NCBI GenBank assembly: GCA_021773175.1
Contig: JAJFKO010000063.1
Span: forward strand, 36,081-100,080
Direction: 5' to 3'
From: Gammaproteobacteria bacterium
GTDB taxonomy: Bacteria > Pseudomonadota > Gammaproteobacteria > JAJFKO01
Length of the DNA: 64,000 bases
Part shown: positions 28,740-37,295 of the stretch, piece by piece
Position numbering within the stretch: the first letter of the stretch is position 1
How the letters are laid out: each line of letters starts with the position of its first letter
The notes under the pieces: model-generated
What the model was told of the DNA's origin: nothing
Databases searched by the model: none
What the model saw: only the letters and a program-made list of their open reading frames with translations
Position numbers and translations under genes: made by a program

Positions 28740-29072
28740 ATGGAGCCTGCGCTCTTATCTCTTTATCTAGAGAATGCTGAACAAAATGCCTTATTTTTTA
28801 GTGCTGAAGTAGGGCAACTGCCTTTAGCTATGAGTAGTAGTGACGATGATGATGAAGAAGAGGCTGTCGCTCATCCTGCTCGAAGAAGAAGAATGGAGCA
28901 GGGGCTGAAAACCTGTTTCACTTTTCTGGTGTGTTTACTGCTACTGGCAGCAGTAGTGCTCCTGGTGCTTTTGCTATGGGTGTTGCATCACTCAAATCTG
29001 ATTCTTATGATAGACGAGGAAGGCAACAGAAACATAATCGTTAATATAATAGTATTAATCCATCATTACTAA
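28740..29072 (+). CDS. small hypothetical protein, possibly frameshifted
   Basis: The frame as read gives 110 aa: an acidic SSSDDDDEEE stretch, a basic RRRR patch and one very hydrophobic helix (about residues 60-82). A change of frame at the GAAGAAGAAGAA run near 28883-28895 would instead give a soluble Gly/Ala/Ser-rich tail (NGAGAENLFHFSGVFTATG and onward) to a stop near 29034. The second reading looks more protein-like, so this may be a frameshifted gene. No ribosome binding site is evident. The function is unknown. Confidence 0.35.
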   Translation: MEPALLSLYLENAEQNALFFSAEVGQLPLAMSSSDDDDEEEAVAHPARRRRMEQGLKTCFTFLVCLLLLAAVVLLVLLLWVLHHSNLILMIDEEGNRNIIVNIIVLIHHY

Positions 29073-29101
29073 ACTAGTATCAATAATGTAAATAATATCT
29101 A

Positions 29102-32100
29102 TTAGGCTAGTCGTCTTGCTGCCCTTGCTGTGGCAAGTCGACGAGAAGTTTCACCTTGTAATGCGGCACTAGAATTTCTAGTTGTAACTGAGCTGTGAGC
29201 AGCCAGTAGCTTAGCATCACTGTCTGTGGATTTTGTTTTTGAGTTGGCTAATTGTTTTTTTAACGCTGGATTTGCAGCATATAGTATTTCTAATATTGCG
29301 TAGCCATCATCAGACCTTTCTAACCAATAGAGTGGCGAGGTATCAGCATATTCACCTGCTTGCTCAGGCCTGGAAAGGCTAAGCATATCGGCAGTAAAGT
29401 CTTTTGCTAAGTTTGAATTAGTCTCAAGCAAGATTTTTAAAATGGGTATGTAGTTTTGCGTCATGAAATATAGGACCGTAAGAGTTCTATCCATTTGTGC
29501 TCGTGGAGCCTTTAATACCTCAATAGTGATGGCCTTTAAAAAAATTTTCTGTTGAGTCTTACTTAACTGGGAGAAGTTTTCTAAATATTGAATGATTCTT
29601 CTCTTCTTAGGGTCGCCTCTTCCTAAGAGAAAAGCAGATGATGGCATGCTTAACACCTCGATTGACATACCTTTGCTAATCAAAAATTTGCAGATAGCAT
29701 TACAATGCCCGGTATTGTCTTTGAAGAAAAGTATGAAGTAAAGCGAATTGAATATTGCTTGTAGGCGAGCCTTAGAGTGTTCATGGTTATCTTGGTCGCT
29801 GCTTGATGCTAAGAATACGAACTCTGTAAGCATTTTATTAAATGCAAAAGCATTCAAACTATTGGCGAGCTTGTGGATGCTAGCAAGGTTTCGATCCGGA
29901 TTTTCTAATGCTTCCATAAGATGGCCTGTTGCTGAACTACCTAGTGATTGCACTGGCTGCGTTGATTGTGCTGGTCGTTGCTTTCTTTCTCGGCGTTTTT
30001 TTTGCTCCTTGTTCGCTTCTGCTTCTGCTTCTGCTTCTGCTTCTGCTTCTGCTTCTGCTTCTGCTTTTGCTTTTGCTTCTGCTTTTGCTTTTGCTTTTGC
30101 TTTTGCTCTTGCTCTTGCTCTTGCTTTTGCTTTTGCTTTTGCTTCTGCTTCTGCTTCTGCTTCTGCTTCTGCTTCTGCGAGTATGGGGGTAGCTTTAGGC
30201 GCTGCTGGCTGTTCTGGATAGATATCAGTAAGTGATATACTCTTATCTCTCATAATCGCATAGGCTGCGGTTTGTGCTTCGTCATCCCCTGCGTCGAGTA
30301 ATGCTTTGCAACGCGCTATCCAACCCGCTCTGCTTGCTGCTTTACTTTCTTGAACAACAATTGTGGCAATATTCACGGACTCTGTTTCTGCTGTAGTTTC
30401 ATGGTCAGTCTTTTGTTGAGCTTGCTGACAAAATGATATTAAATGTTTTTCATTAGGATAATGAATGAATATAAGGTTTTGCTCTGTACGTGTTAATGCG
30501 ATAAACGCAGAGCTAATGCCGGCAATGTCAGGACTAGAAGGTTTATAGTCTTTATCTTTTGGTAGGTTAGATTTTGTAGTCGCATGACTTGCAGCCTGCA
30601 TATCTGCAGTTTGAATATTCTCAAAGGTCGCGGTGTTAAATAACCCATAAGCAATAATGGTTTTATATTGTTGTCCTAAGATTGAGTCTGCTGTGAAGAC
30701 CAACGGCGTATTAAAACGCAGTTTAGCAGCAGCCACATCGTCAATACAGCTAACAACAATAGCTGTATCATGTTGTTGACATAAGTCATGAATAGTTTTG
30801 CTGTGTTGCTCAACATCTGCCTCAGCAATGAAACTAACATGGCCTTCTGTCGTGACATCGTCATTAACAACCTGCATTTGCGTATAATCAGCTTTTGCTT
30901 GATTGCCAGCAATATATTGTTTTAAACGTAACAGCGCATTAACGATAGGAAGCACAGCTCTGGGGGTTCGGTATGACAACATGAATCGATGTTTTTTGCC
31001 TGAAACCTTATGATCATGCCAAAGCGTTTCTATAAACGTGTCAAAAGGTGCGCCGCCACGGGCATTTTGGTGATTATCACCACAAAAATTAACATGCCTT
31101 GGCTGTGTCGCTGCCGCCATAAGTATTTGTAATTGTAAACGTGAATACATCTGGCTTTCATCGACATAAAGTTTGCGAAAGAGCTGGCGAGGTTCTGTTT
31201 GAGCCAAGTGTGGCCTTAGGTCGTAGAAATTTAAATCGTAGCTAGTTGCACTGTCTAGGTGGCGCAAATAAGTTTGATAGGTGGTATAGAGTGTTTTACG
31301 TAACTCATCATTCGTTGTTAAACTCGAACCTCTTGCACCAGACTGAAGGTACGTCTCTTGGCTGTCATAACCGCAAAGCAAGAGAAGTTCCGTATAAAGC
31401 GCTTTGTGAAAGCGATTTTGTTGTAATGCGGTTCTACATTTTTTACTTTTAATCTTTCTTTGTTGAAAGAAGTCTGCTTCTATCAACGCAAGTTGCGCTT
31501 TATTTGCTTGGCACCAGACCATAAATTCCTTTTCACCATGTTCGCTTTTATTTGCTAAGCTAGCATCGACACTGAGAGCAAAATCTTTATATGAGAATAC
31601 ATCAAGCGTAACAGAGGTATTATCATTATCTGCAATGGCTTCCTGGAAATGTCTTGCAACTACATTGGCTAATGGTTGGTGGGGCGCGATATAGCCAATG
31701 CGTAATGGTTTATCTGCGTGTTGTTGACAAGCCGTCCTATAGGCCTGTTCTGCGAGTACTACCTCAACCGACGTTTTACCGCTACCAGCAACCCCCAAGA
31801 TTAAGCTGGCATCGCGAAATGCAATCACTTCTTGTGTGTCACTGAGAATAAGAATTTGATCTAAAATGATGTGTGCTTCTTGTAATGGGCTACTCGCACT
31901 CACTTCTGCCTGCCAAGCTGCAGAGATATCAGTATGGACGTCTTCTTCTGCCGCATTGAGATTCATACTATCGATGCCGAGGCGTGCTAAGTAACGGTGA
32001 AGTAGATTGGAGGTCTTCAGTGCTTGGATATAGTCATCATGATTATCAAAGTAGTCAACCGCAATAAAGCGGCCGCTTTTTTGAACCAAGAGAGCGCGAG

Positions 32101-32251
32101 CGTTGCCGCTGGTGCGAAGCGAGAACAGGCCCGGATGGTCTCTTAACTGCTTTAAATTATTGCCATTTTTTGATTTATCAGCGAATATTTTAGACTTTGC
32201 CTTTTTAAGTTTGTCAGGCGTAACAATATCGGAAAAATAGAGGATAGACAT
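29102..32251 (-). CDS. UvrD/Rep-like SF1 helicase-type protein with low-complexity (AE/AK/AR)n region
   Basis: A 1049-aa multidomain protein. Residues about 12-75 (LRDHPGLFSLRTSGNARALL...FIAVDYFDNHDDY) weakly resemble RelE-type toxins. An SF1 helicase core follows: Walker A GVAGSGKT at 153-160, Walker B YVDESQ at 362-367, LSYRTPRAV near 425 and a motif VI-like ALTRTEQNLIF at 585-594. Residues 692-747 are pure Ala-Glu, Ala-Lys and Ala-Arg dipeptides, probably a long charged single helix. The C-terminal 250 residues include an ankyrin-like stretch (SPLYWLERSDDGYAILEILYAANPAL). It is flanked by an MFS gene and its broken duplicate. DNA or RNA unwinding, defence, or effector roles are possible. 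Confidence 0.75.
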   Translation of the reverse strand: MSILYFSDIVTPDKLKKAKSKIFADKSKNGNNLKQLRDHPGLFSLRTSGNARALLVQKSGRFIAVDYFDNHDDYIQALKTSNLLHRYLARLGIDSMNLNAAEEDVHTDISAAWQAEVSASSPLQEAHIILDQILILSDTQEVIAFRDASLILGVAGSGKTSVEVVLAEQAYRTACQQHADKPLRIGYIAPHQPLANVVARHFQEAIADNDNTSVTLDVFSYKDFALSVDASLANKSEHGEKEFMVWCQANKAQLALIEADFFQQRKIKSKKCRTALQQNRFHKALYTELLLLCGYDSQETYLQSGARGSSLTTNDELRKTLYTTYQTYLRHLDSATSYDLNFYDLRPHLAQTEPRQLFRKLYVDESQMYSRLQLQILMAAATQPRHVNFCGDNHQNARGGAPFDTFIETLWHDHKVSGKKHRFMLSYRTPRAVLPIVNALLRLKQYIAGNQAKADYTQMQVVNDDVTTEGHVSFIAEADVEQHSKTIHDLCQQHDTAIVVSCIDDVAAAKLRFNTPLVFTADSILGQQYKTIIAYGLFNTATFENIQTADMQAASHATTKSNLPKDKDYKPSSPDIAGISSAFIALTRTEQNLIFIHYPNEKHLISFCQQAQQKTDHETTAETESVNIATIVVQESKAASRAGWIARCKALLDAGDDEAQTAAYAIMRDKSISLTDIYPEQPAAPKATPILAEAEAEAEAEAEAKAKAKARARARAKAKAKAKAEAKAKAEAEAEAEAEAEAEAEANKEQKKRRERKQRPAQSTQPVQSLGSSATGHLMEALENPDRNLASIHKLANSLNAFAFNKMLTEFVFLASSSDQDNHEHSKARLQAIFNSLYFILFFKDNTGHCNAICKFLISKGMSIEVLSMPSSAFLLGRGDPKKRRIIQYLENFSQLSKTQQKIFLKAITIEVLKAPRAQMDRTLTVLYFMTQNYIPILKILLETNSNLAKDFTADMLSLSRPEQAGEYADTSPLYWLERSDDGYAILEILYAANPALKKQLANSKTKSTDSDAKLLAAHSSVTTRNSSAALQGETSRRLATARAARRLA
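30014..30178 (-). repeat. in-frame hexanucleotide repeat tract
   Basis: About 27 tandem 6-bp units, GCTTCT, GCTTTT or GCTCTT on the plus strand, encode alternating Ala-Glu, Ala-Lys and Ala-Arg on the minus strand inside the helicase-like gene. Every unit keeps the frame, so gains and losses would vary the length of a charged helical linker without inactivating the protein. Blocks of identical units suggest slippage expansion. Confidence 0.95.
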
Positions 32252-32396
32252 GGTAATCAGGTTCCATTACAGCATTTCAAGGGACTAATATATTGATAAT
32301 ATTAGAGTTGTCTGGATTATAATTGAGCAAAGTTAAGGTAAAATTAAGACGTCATAGTTTATTGTTTTTAAAGGGGAGTCTGATCAGCAACTAAAC

Positions 32397-33707
32397 TTAA
32401 TTACTACTAGGCAGCTTTCTTGTCATGAATAATGCTATTAGCATAATAACGGCGCTGAATAAGAGGTATTCTGCTAATAAATTTGGTATCGATAGATGGT
32501 GTTGTAAGGCAATTAAAAGACCTGGACTCAATCCACCAAATATAGCAGCTCCCAGGTTATAACTAACTGATACGCCTGTATAGCGCGTAGCTGTTGGAAA
32601 ACTTTTTGTTAGAAATGCAGCGATTGGGCCATCAACTGCAGCGACAATAATTGCTAATAATGTTGCTGCAATGAACCAGAAAGCCAAGTGGGATTGTTGC
32701 AATAATTGTAAAGCTGGAAAGATACCAATAATCATAAGGAAACCAGCAATCACAAGCGTTTTTATTTGGCCTAGGTAATCTGATAAAGCACCCCAACAGA
32801 TAGCAAAGCATGCTTCAGTTAATGCTATATAAGTAGAAATTTGCAAAGCATTTTTTTTATGCATGCCTAAATGCGTTTGCAAATAAGAGGGTAAATAAAT
32901 TTCAACAACAATGATAGCAATACCAGCATAGGCGGAGATGATAACAGCTTTAGTTAAGGCGAAAGGTGATTGTTTCATTAACTCTAGAAAAGGTATGCGT
33001 GCAATTTCATTTTTTTGTTTAATGGCTAGGAACTCTGGAGACTCGGACAAGTCAAGACGTAAATATAGGCCTAACAGCCCAACAACGCTGCCAGCAATAA
33101 TAAATGGCCAGCGCCAATTCGCTATTAAAAAAACATGCGAAGATAAGGAGCTAAACATTAGCACTAATAATGAAGCAGAGAAAATACCGAACCCAGATGC
33201 ACTGGTAATAATACCTGATAATAAGCCTTGTCGAGATTTGAGTGATTCAAGCAAATAGGTGCTGCAACCACTGTATTCCGTACTGACTGCTAGTCCTTGG
33301 AGAATGCGACAGCCTATTAATGCTACTGAAGCCCAAATGCCAACTTGGTGAAACGTTGGTAACAGACCAATGGCAATGGTAGCAAAACTCATCATCAAGA
33401 TTGTAATAACTAAAATAAGCTTGCGGCCAACTCTATCAGCAAAGTGGCCAATCACAATAGAGCCTAATGGCCGCATCAAAAAACTTATCGCAAACACTGA
33501 CCACGCTAGTAATAATCTGATAGCAGGTTTTTCAACAGGAAAGAAAGTATTTGCAATAGTAACAGCCGAAAAACCATATAGTGTGTAATCAAAGTATTCT
33601 AAAAATACTCCAGATAACACGCCAATTAGCATTTTTCGTGGAAGTTTTTGTTTATTTATGTTGTCTATTGCAAGAGTGCTATGCATCACCAGTAACTCAT
33701 TATTCAA
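32397..33707 (-). CDS. MHS-family MFS transporter (ProP-like)
   Basis: A 12-helix major facilitator of the metabolite:H+ symporter group, 436 aa. The N-terminal FLEYFDYTLYGFSAV, the helix 2-3 loop HFADRVGRKLIL, and GCRILQGLAVSTEYSGCSTYLLE fit ProP/ShiA-type proteins. The substrate (compatible solute, dicarboxylate or similar) cannot be assigned. The start could be 33707 or the second Met at 33686; neither has a strong ribosome binding site. Its 3' 500 bases are duplicated at 28209-28718, 4.2 kb away in the same orientation. Confidence 0.85.
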   Translation of the reverse strand: MNNELLVMHSTLAIDNINKQKLPRKMLIGVLSGVFLEYFDYTLYGFSAVTIANTFFPVEKPAIRLLLAWSVFAISFLMRPLGSIVIGHFADRVGRKLILVITILMMSFATIAIGLLPTFHQVGIWASVALIGCRILQGLAVSTEYSGCSTYLLESLKSRQGLLSGIITSASGFGIFSASLLVLMFSSLSSHVFLIANWRWPFIIAGSVVGLLGLYLRLDLSESPEFLAIKQKNEIARIPFLELMKQSPFALTKAVIISAYAGIAIIVVEIYLPSYLQTHLGMHKKNALQISTYIALTEACFAICWGALSDYLGQIKTLVIAGFLMIIGIFPALQLLQQSHLAFWFIAATLLAIIVAAVDGPIAAFLTKSFPTATRYTGVSVSYNLGAAIFGGLSPGLLIALQHHLSIPNLLAEYLLFSAVIMLIALFMTRKLPSSN

Positions 33708-33722
33708 TATTGTTAGTAGCGA

Positions 33723-34184
33723 TTAATCTGTCATCGCTAAAATGGTTTTCCATTCAGTTTCACTTACAGGAGTAATTGATAAACGATTACCTGGACGTAG
33801 CAGTACCATGTTTTCTATTAATGGGTTTTCACGCAGTGTTTGAAGTGAAATCATATTTTTAAATTTCTTTTTATACTTTACATTGACCATAAACCAACGT
33901 GGTTTATCAGGATCACTTTTGGGATCGTAGTATTTACTTTCTGGATCAAAAGCGGTGTGATCAGGATAAGAAGTTTTAGCAACTTCAGCAATACCAACAA
34001 TACCAGGGGGCTTACAGTTAGAATGATAGAAAAAAATCAAGTCGCCTTTCTGCATATCATCACGCATCATATTACGAGCCTGATAATTACGAACACCATC
34101 CCAATGATCGGTTTTATTCGGCATTGCCTTTAAGTCGTCAATACCAAAAGTTAAAGGCTCTGATTTCATTAACCAATATTGCAT
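33723..34184 (-). CDS. EVE domain protein
   Basis: A 153-aa single EVE domain of the thymocyte nuclear protein 1 type, a PUA-like fold proposed to bind modified nucleobases. The characteristic YWLMKSEP start, DHWDGVRNYQARNMMRD, KGDLIFFYHSN and GIVGIAEV segments are visible. The start is set at 34184 because GGGAGA lies 7 bases upstream; the longer in-frame extension adds unrelated residues. It converges with nothing immediate and is divergent from the drug/metabolite transporter gene. Confidence 0.9.
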   Translation of the reverse strand: MQYWLMKSEPLTFGIDDLKAMPNKTDHWDGVRNYQARNMMRDDMQKGDLIFFYHSNCKPPGIVGIAEVAKTSYPDHTAFDPESKYYDPKSDPDKPRWFMVNVKYKKKFKNMISLQTLRENPLIENMVLLRPGNRLSITPVSETEWKTILAMTD

Positions 34185-34363
34185 GAAAGTGTCTCCCATC
34201 TCATTAATAATATTTGCATGAATTATAAAAACTAATTGTTGATATGTCTCGCAAATAATAATACTAATTACAAGATATATCGACAATTAGTTATGTGCCT
34301 GGCTAAATTTGTGTTATTTTTCGAAATAATCAAGATTAGTGATTAGTTAAATAGAAGCTAGGT

Positions 34364-35260
34364 ATGCAAGAGAAGATTCATAGTAAGGTAATATTAACTA
34401 CAATTGTTGCAGCCCTTGCCTTTGCCTGTATGAATTTCTTTGTGAAGTTAGCGCAGGTGCATAGTTCTTATCAATTAGTAATATTCGCAAGATTTTTAAT
34501 AGCAAGTATTATCCTTTTGCCTTTTATTAGTTTTGATAAGAAGCTCACATTAAAAACATCGCGTTATTCTTTTCATTTATTACGTGCATGCACTGGTTTT
34601 TTAACGGTTTCCTTATTGATATTAAGTTTAAAATATTTATCTGTTGTTGAGTCAACTTTACTCTTTATGACATATCCTTTATTTGTGCCAATATTATTCT
34701 TTTTTATAAAAAAAGAAAGCTTGTCAGTGAAAATTTTAGTGAGTTTGTTGATAGGCTTCTTTGGTATTTTTCTAATTCTTAATCCTGATACAAACCATAT
34801 TTCATCTAATGCATGGATAGGGCTAGCTGCTGGATTCATGGGGGCGGTTGGTATTCTCATCACCAGCTCGTTAGGTAAAACAGAACCTGCGAGAAGAACC
34901 GTTTTCTATTTTTCTATTCATGCAACAATATTTGCTTTTATACTTTTGACATTTACACGTTGGCACATGCCGTCTTACCATGCTTTGCTTCTTCTGATTG
35001 CAATGGGTGGTTGTGGCCTATTGTATCAACAATGTTTATCGTATGCCCTGCGTCATTGTCATCCGGTATTAGTTATTCCTATTATGTATTGTTCAGTTAT
35101 TTTTGGTGGATTGTTAGATTGGATTATGTGGCATGAGGTGCCAAATGACTATGCATTACTAGGCTATTTTTTAGTAATATCTGGAGCAGTATTAACAGTG
35201 TGGTTTAAAAATAGAAATCAATTATCTCGTCAACAAGAGCATGTATTATCAAACTCATGA
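34364..35260 (+). CDS. EamA/DMT-family transporter
   Basis: A 298-aa inner-membrane protein with ten hydrophobic segments arranged as two five-helix EamA repeats. The first repeat holds LAFACMNFFVKLA and FLILNPDTNHI, and the second repeat begins GLAAGFMGAVGILITSSLG. Members export or import metabolites such as amino acids or S-adenosylmethionine; the substrate is not predictable here. It is a single-gene unit facing the ygfA-zapA operon. Confidence 0.85.
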   Translation: MQEKIHSKVILTTIVAALAFACMNFFVKLAQVHSSYQLVIFARFLIASIILLPFISFDKKLTLKTSRYSFHLLRACTGFLTVSLLILSLKYLSVVESTLLFMTYPLFVPILFFFIKKESLSVKILVSLLIGFFGIFLILNPDTNHISSNAWIGLAAGFMGAVGILITSSLGKTEPARRTVFYFSIHATIFAFILLTFTRWHMPSYHALLLLIAMGGCGLLYQQCLSYALRHCHPVLVIPIMYCSVIFGGLLDWIMWHEVPNDYALLGYFLVISGAVLTVWFKNRNQLSRQQEHVLSNS

Positions 35261-35280
35261 ATTGCTATAAGTAAGGCGCA

Positions 35281-35883
35281 TTAAGGTTTTTTGATAGAGT
35301 AAAACTGTTTACCGGTTACGATACCATGCAAGGGAATATCCCAACTATCACATTTCATACTTGTAACTTTTTGACATTCAAAAGCCAGTCCAATTAATTT
35401 AGGTTTTGCTAGGTTTATATTTTTAGCATCATGTAAGAATGCAAAAGTTCGGTCATAATAACCTTTGCCCATACCAAGGCGGTCACCTTTTTCATCAAAT
35501 CCAACTAACGGGACTAATACTAAATCAAGTTCTTCAGCAGCAAAAATATTCTCATTATTTAGATGTGGTTCTGGTATGCCATAACGATTTGTTTTAAGTT
35601 CATCGCCTGATTGATAACGTACAAAATGTAGTGGTGCACTATCTTCTTCGGCAAGTACCGGGAAATAACACTGTTTTTTTTGTTCTTCAGCAATAAATAA
35701 TATTGTGCTTGGATCGAGTTCGCCATCATTTGCAAAATATAATGCGATGTGTTGGCTTTGTTGAAATACAGGTGAATTTTGTAAGTTATTAGCGGCTTGT
35801 TGCGATAGTGTTTGGCGTTCAAATGGTGATAAATCACGACGCTTTGTTCGTAATTCTTGACGTAATTCAGTTTTATTTATCAC
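35281..35883 (-). CDS. ygfA: 5-formyltetrahydrofolate cyclo-ligase
   Basis: The enzyme converts 5-formyl-THF to 5,10-methenyl-THF using ATP, rescuing folate from an inhibitory form. It has 200 aa with the conserved LRQELRTKRRDLS start, DLVLVPLVGFDEKGDRLGMGKGYYDR nucleotide/substrate loop and LIGLAFECQ. It follows zapA by 20 bases on the same strand, preserving gammaproteobacterial gene order but without the 6S RNA gene that often separates the two. Confidence 0.93.
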   Translation of the reverse strand: MINKTELRQELRTKRRDLSPFERQTLSQQAANNLQNSPVFQQSQHIALYFANDGELDPSTILFIAEEQKKQCYFPVLAEEDSAPLHFVRYQSGDELKTNRYGIPEPHLNNENIFAAEELDLVLVPLVGFDEKGDRLGMGKGYYDRTFAFLHDAKNINLAKPKLIGLAFECQKVTSMKCDSWDIPLHGIVTGKQFYSIKKP

Positions 35884-35903
35884 GTTAACTTCAACCTTGA
35901 ATA

Positions 35904-36218
35904 TTATAATTCCATCTGATCTTGTTGTGCTAATGCATCAGCAAGTTTTTTTTCAAGTTTGTTAATATCAGCGTTAGCTGTAGTAATAAGCTCTTCACCA
36001 TTCGCTTCATATAGTTTTTCATAAGTCGTATTAAGCGCAGCTAGCATAAGTAATTTTTCAAATGGGATGCTATGATCTGTTGCTTGAATTTTCAATAATT
36101 GTTCATTTAAACATTTTGCTGAAGCAAGTAATTTATCTTGCTCGCTAGCAGGACAACGAATAGATAATTCTCGATGTAATAATTGTACGGTAACATCTAG
36201 CATATTACTCATGTTCAT
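35904..36218 (-). CDS. zapA: cell division protein ZapA
   Basis: ZapA crosslinks FtsZ protofilaments at the division ring. The 104-aa protein has the N-terminal beta-strand domain (VTVQLLHRELSIRCPASEQDKL) and a C-terminal coiled coil (residues about 50-100). Its start overlaps the end of the upstream coiled-coil gene; Met 36212 (MSNML) is an alternative start. It is cotranscribed with ygfA. Confidence 0.88.
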   Translation of the reverse strand: MNMSNMLDVTVQLLHRELSIRCPASEQDKLLASAKCLNEQLLKIQATDHSIPFEKLLMLAALNTTYEKLYEANGEELITTANADINKLEKKLADALAQQDQMEL

Positions 36219-36450
36219 GCTCCATCATGGTTTGTGAATTAATTTGAGTTGCTTGCCATTGTCGTAATCGGCCTAATGTATCTTGTACTTTGTCTTCTAC
36301 TTGTTGATTTTTTTCGGAAAGCGAAATGTTTTCTGTTAATAGACTATTTTGCTGATTGCGTAAGCGTTTATTTTCTTGCCTGAGCTCTTGGTTCTTATGC
36401 AATAACTCATTCACCTGCTGTGTTAGCCTTGATAAGTCGATTGTTGCCAT
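36205..36450 (-). CDS. small coiled-coil protein (TIGR02449-like)
   Basis: An 81-aa protein with a heptad-patterned coiled coil over most of its length (LTQQVNELLHKNQELRQENKRLRNQQ). Such proteins regularly precede zapA in gammaproteobacteria and are often grouped with ZapB-like division proteins, but a direct role has not been inferred from sequence here. Its 3' end overlaps the zapA start by 14 bases. Confidence 0.8.
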   Translation of the reverse strand: MATIDLSRLTQQVNELLHKNQELRQENKRLRNQQNSLLTENISLSEKNQQVEDKVQDTLGRLRQWQATQINSQTMMEHEHE

Positions 36451-36472
36451 GGTGTATCCTTACTCTGATATT

Positions 36473-36564
36473 AGGACTTACGTAAAACCCTTGGTACTTC
36501 GTTAAAAAGCTTCGTCTGTCCGGCCTTATATTAAAAAACCTCCACATCTTATGAGAAAAGTCCT
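36473..36564. repeat. palindromic intergenic repeat, copy A (short form)
   Basis: The left end AGGACTTACGTAAAACCC followed by TACTTCGTTAAA matches the start of copy B at 43942, and the right end AAGTCCT is the inverse of AGGACTT. The interior differs from the other copies, so this is a partial or diverged member. It lies between the divergent zapA operon and ygfB. Confidence 0.65.
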
Positions 36565-36665
36565 TTAAAATCAAATGTTAATAACATTATGCTTGTTCAT
36601 CTATCTGAACTGCTCTAAAGATGGTAAAATTGTCGTTTTTTCAAGCAATATAGAGGATATACTCA

Positions 36666-37262
36666 GTGACAGAGCACATAACCTATAGTTTAAATATTCC
36701 AAGTTATGAAGATGTTAAACAATCGTTAGAAGCGTTTGCAGCAAATTCAGGTCCGTCTGAAGCACATGGTTTAATGTGTGGCTTACTTTGTGCTGGAGCA
36801 GAGTTAGATGGCCAAATGATGTTTGCTCCTATTATTGGGCATATTCAAGCAAAGGATGAAGAAAGCCAATATAATCGCCAAATTTTATTAGATCTATACG
36901 AGTTTACAATTAATAAAATGCAAGGTTTTGAGTTTGATTTTCAAATCCTATTACCCGATGATGATAGTGCCTTGCTAGAGCGAGCTGCTGCATTAACCTA
37001 TTGGTGCCAAGGTTTCTTGTCAGGTCTAAATCTAATTAATATTAGTGTTGAAGATGCTAAAACAGAAGATACTTTAGAAGCAATGCAACGAATTCTAGAA
37101 ATTGCGACGCTTGACTACGAGTCAATTACGATTGAAGAAAATGAAGATGAAGACGCTTATATGGAAATTACCGAATATGTCCGTTTAGCAGTTTTAATGA
37201 TCTATAGTGAGTTTGCTAAGCCTGCAACGACGGCTGAAAGTGGCGAAAAACAATTACATTAA
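36666..37262 (+). CDS. ygfB: YgfB/YecA family (UPF0149) protein
   Basis: A 198-aa member of UPF0149, the helical family encoded upstream of pepP and ubiH in gammaproteobacteria. The segments SEAHGLMCGLLCAGAE and LTYWCQGFLSGLNL are diagnostic. There is no C-terminal SEC-C metal-binding motif, as expected for YgfB rather than YecA. The start is GTG at 36666 with GAGGAT upstream. In other species YgfB acts as a regulator; here the role is unknown. Confidence 0.88.
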   Translation: MTEHITYSLNIPSYEDVKQSLEAFAANSGPSEAHGLMCGLLCAGAELDGQMMFAPIIGHIQAKDEESQYNRQILLDLYEFTINKMQGFEFDFQILLPDDDSALLERAAALTYWCQGFLSGLNLINISVEDAKTEDTLEAMQRILEIATLDYESITIEENEDEDAYMEITEYVRLAVLMIYSEFAKPATTAESGEKQLH

Positions 37263-37295
37263 TAAGCGTACCTAAATAAAAGGAAAAATAATAAT

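Noticed and set aside
29748..30235. Three plus-strand ORFs with Cys-Phe, Ala-Ser or poly-Leu repeats
   Set aside because: They are translations of the hexanucleotide repeat of the helicase-like gene on the other strand, with no ribosome binding site or family similarity.
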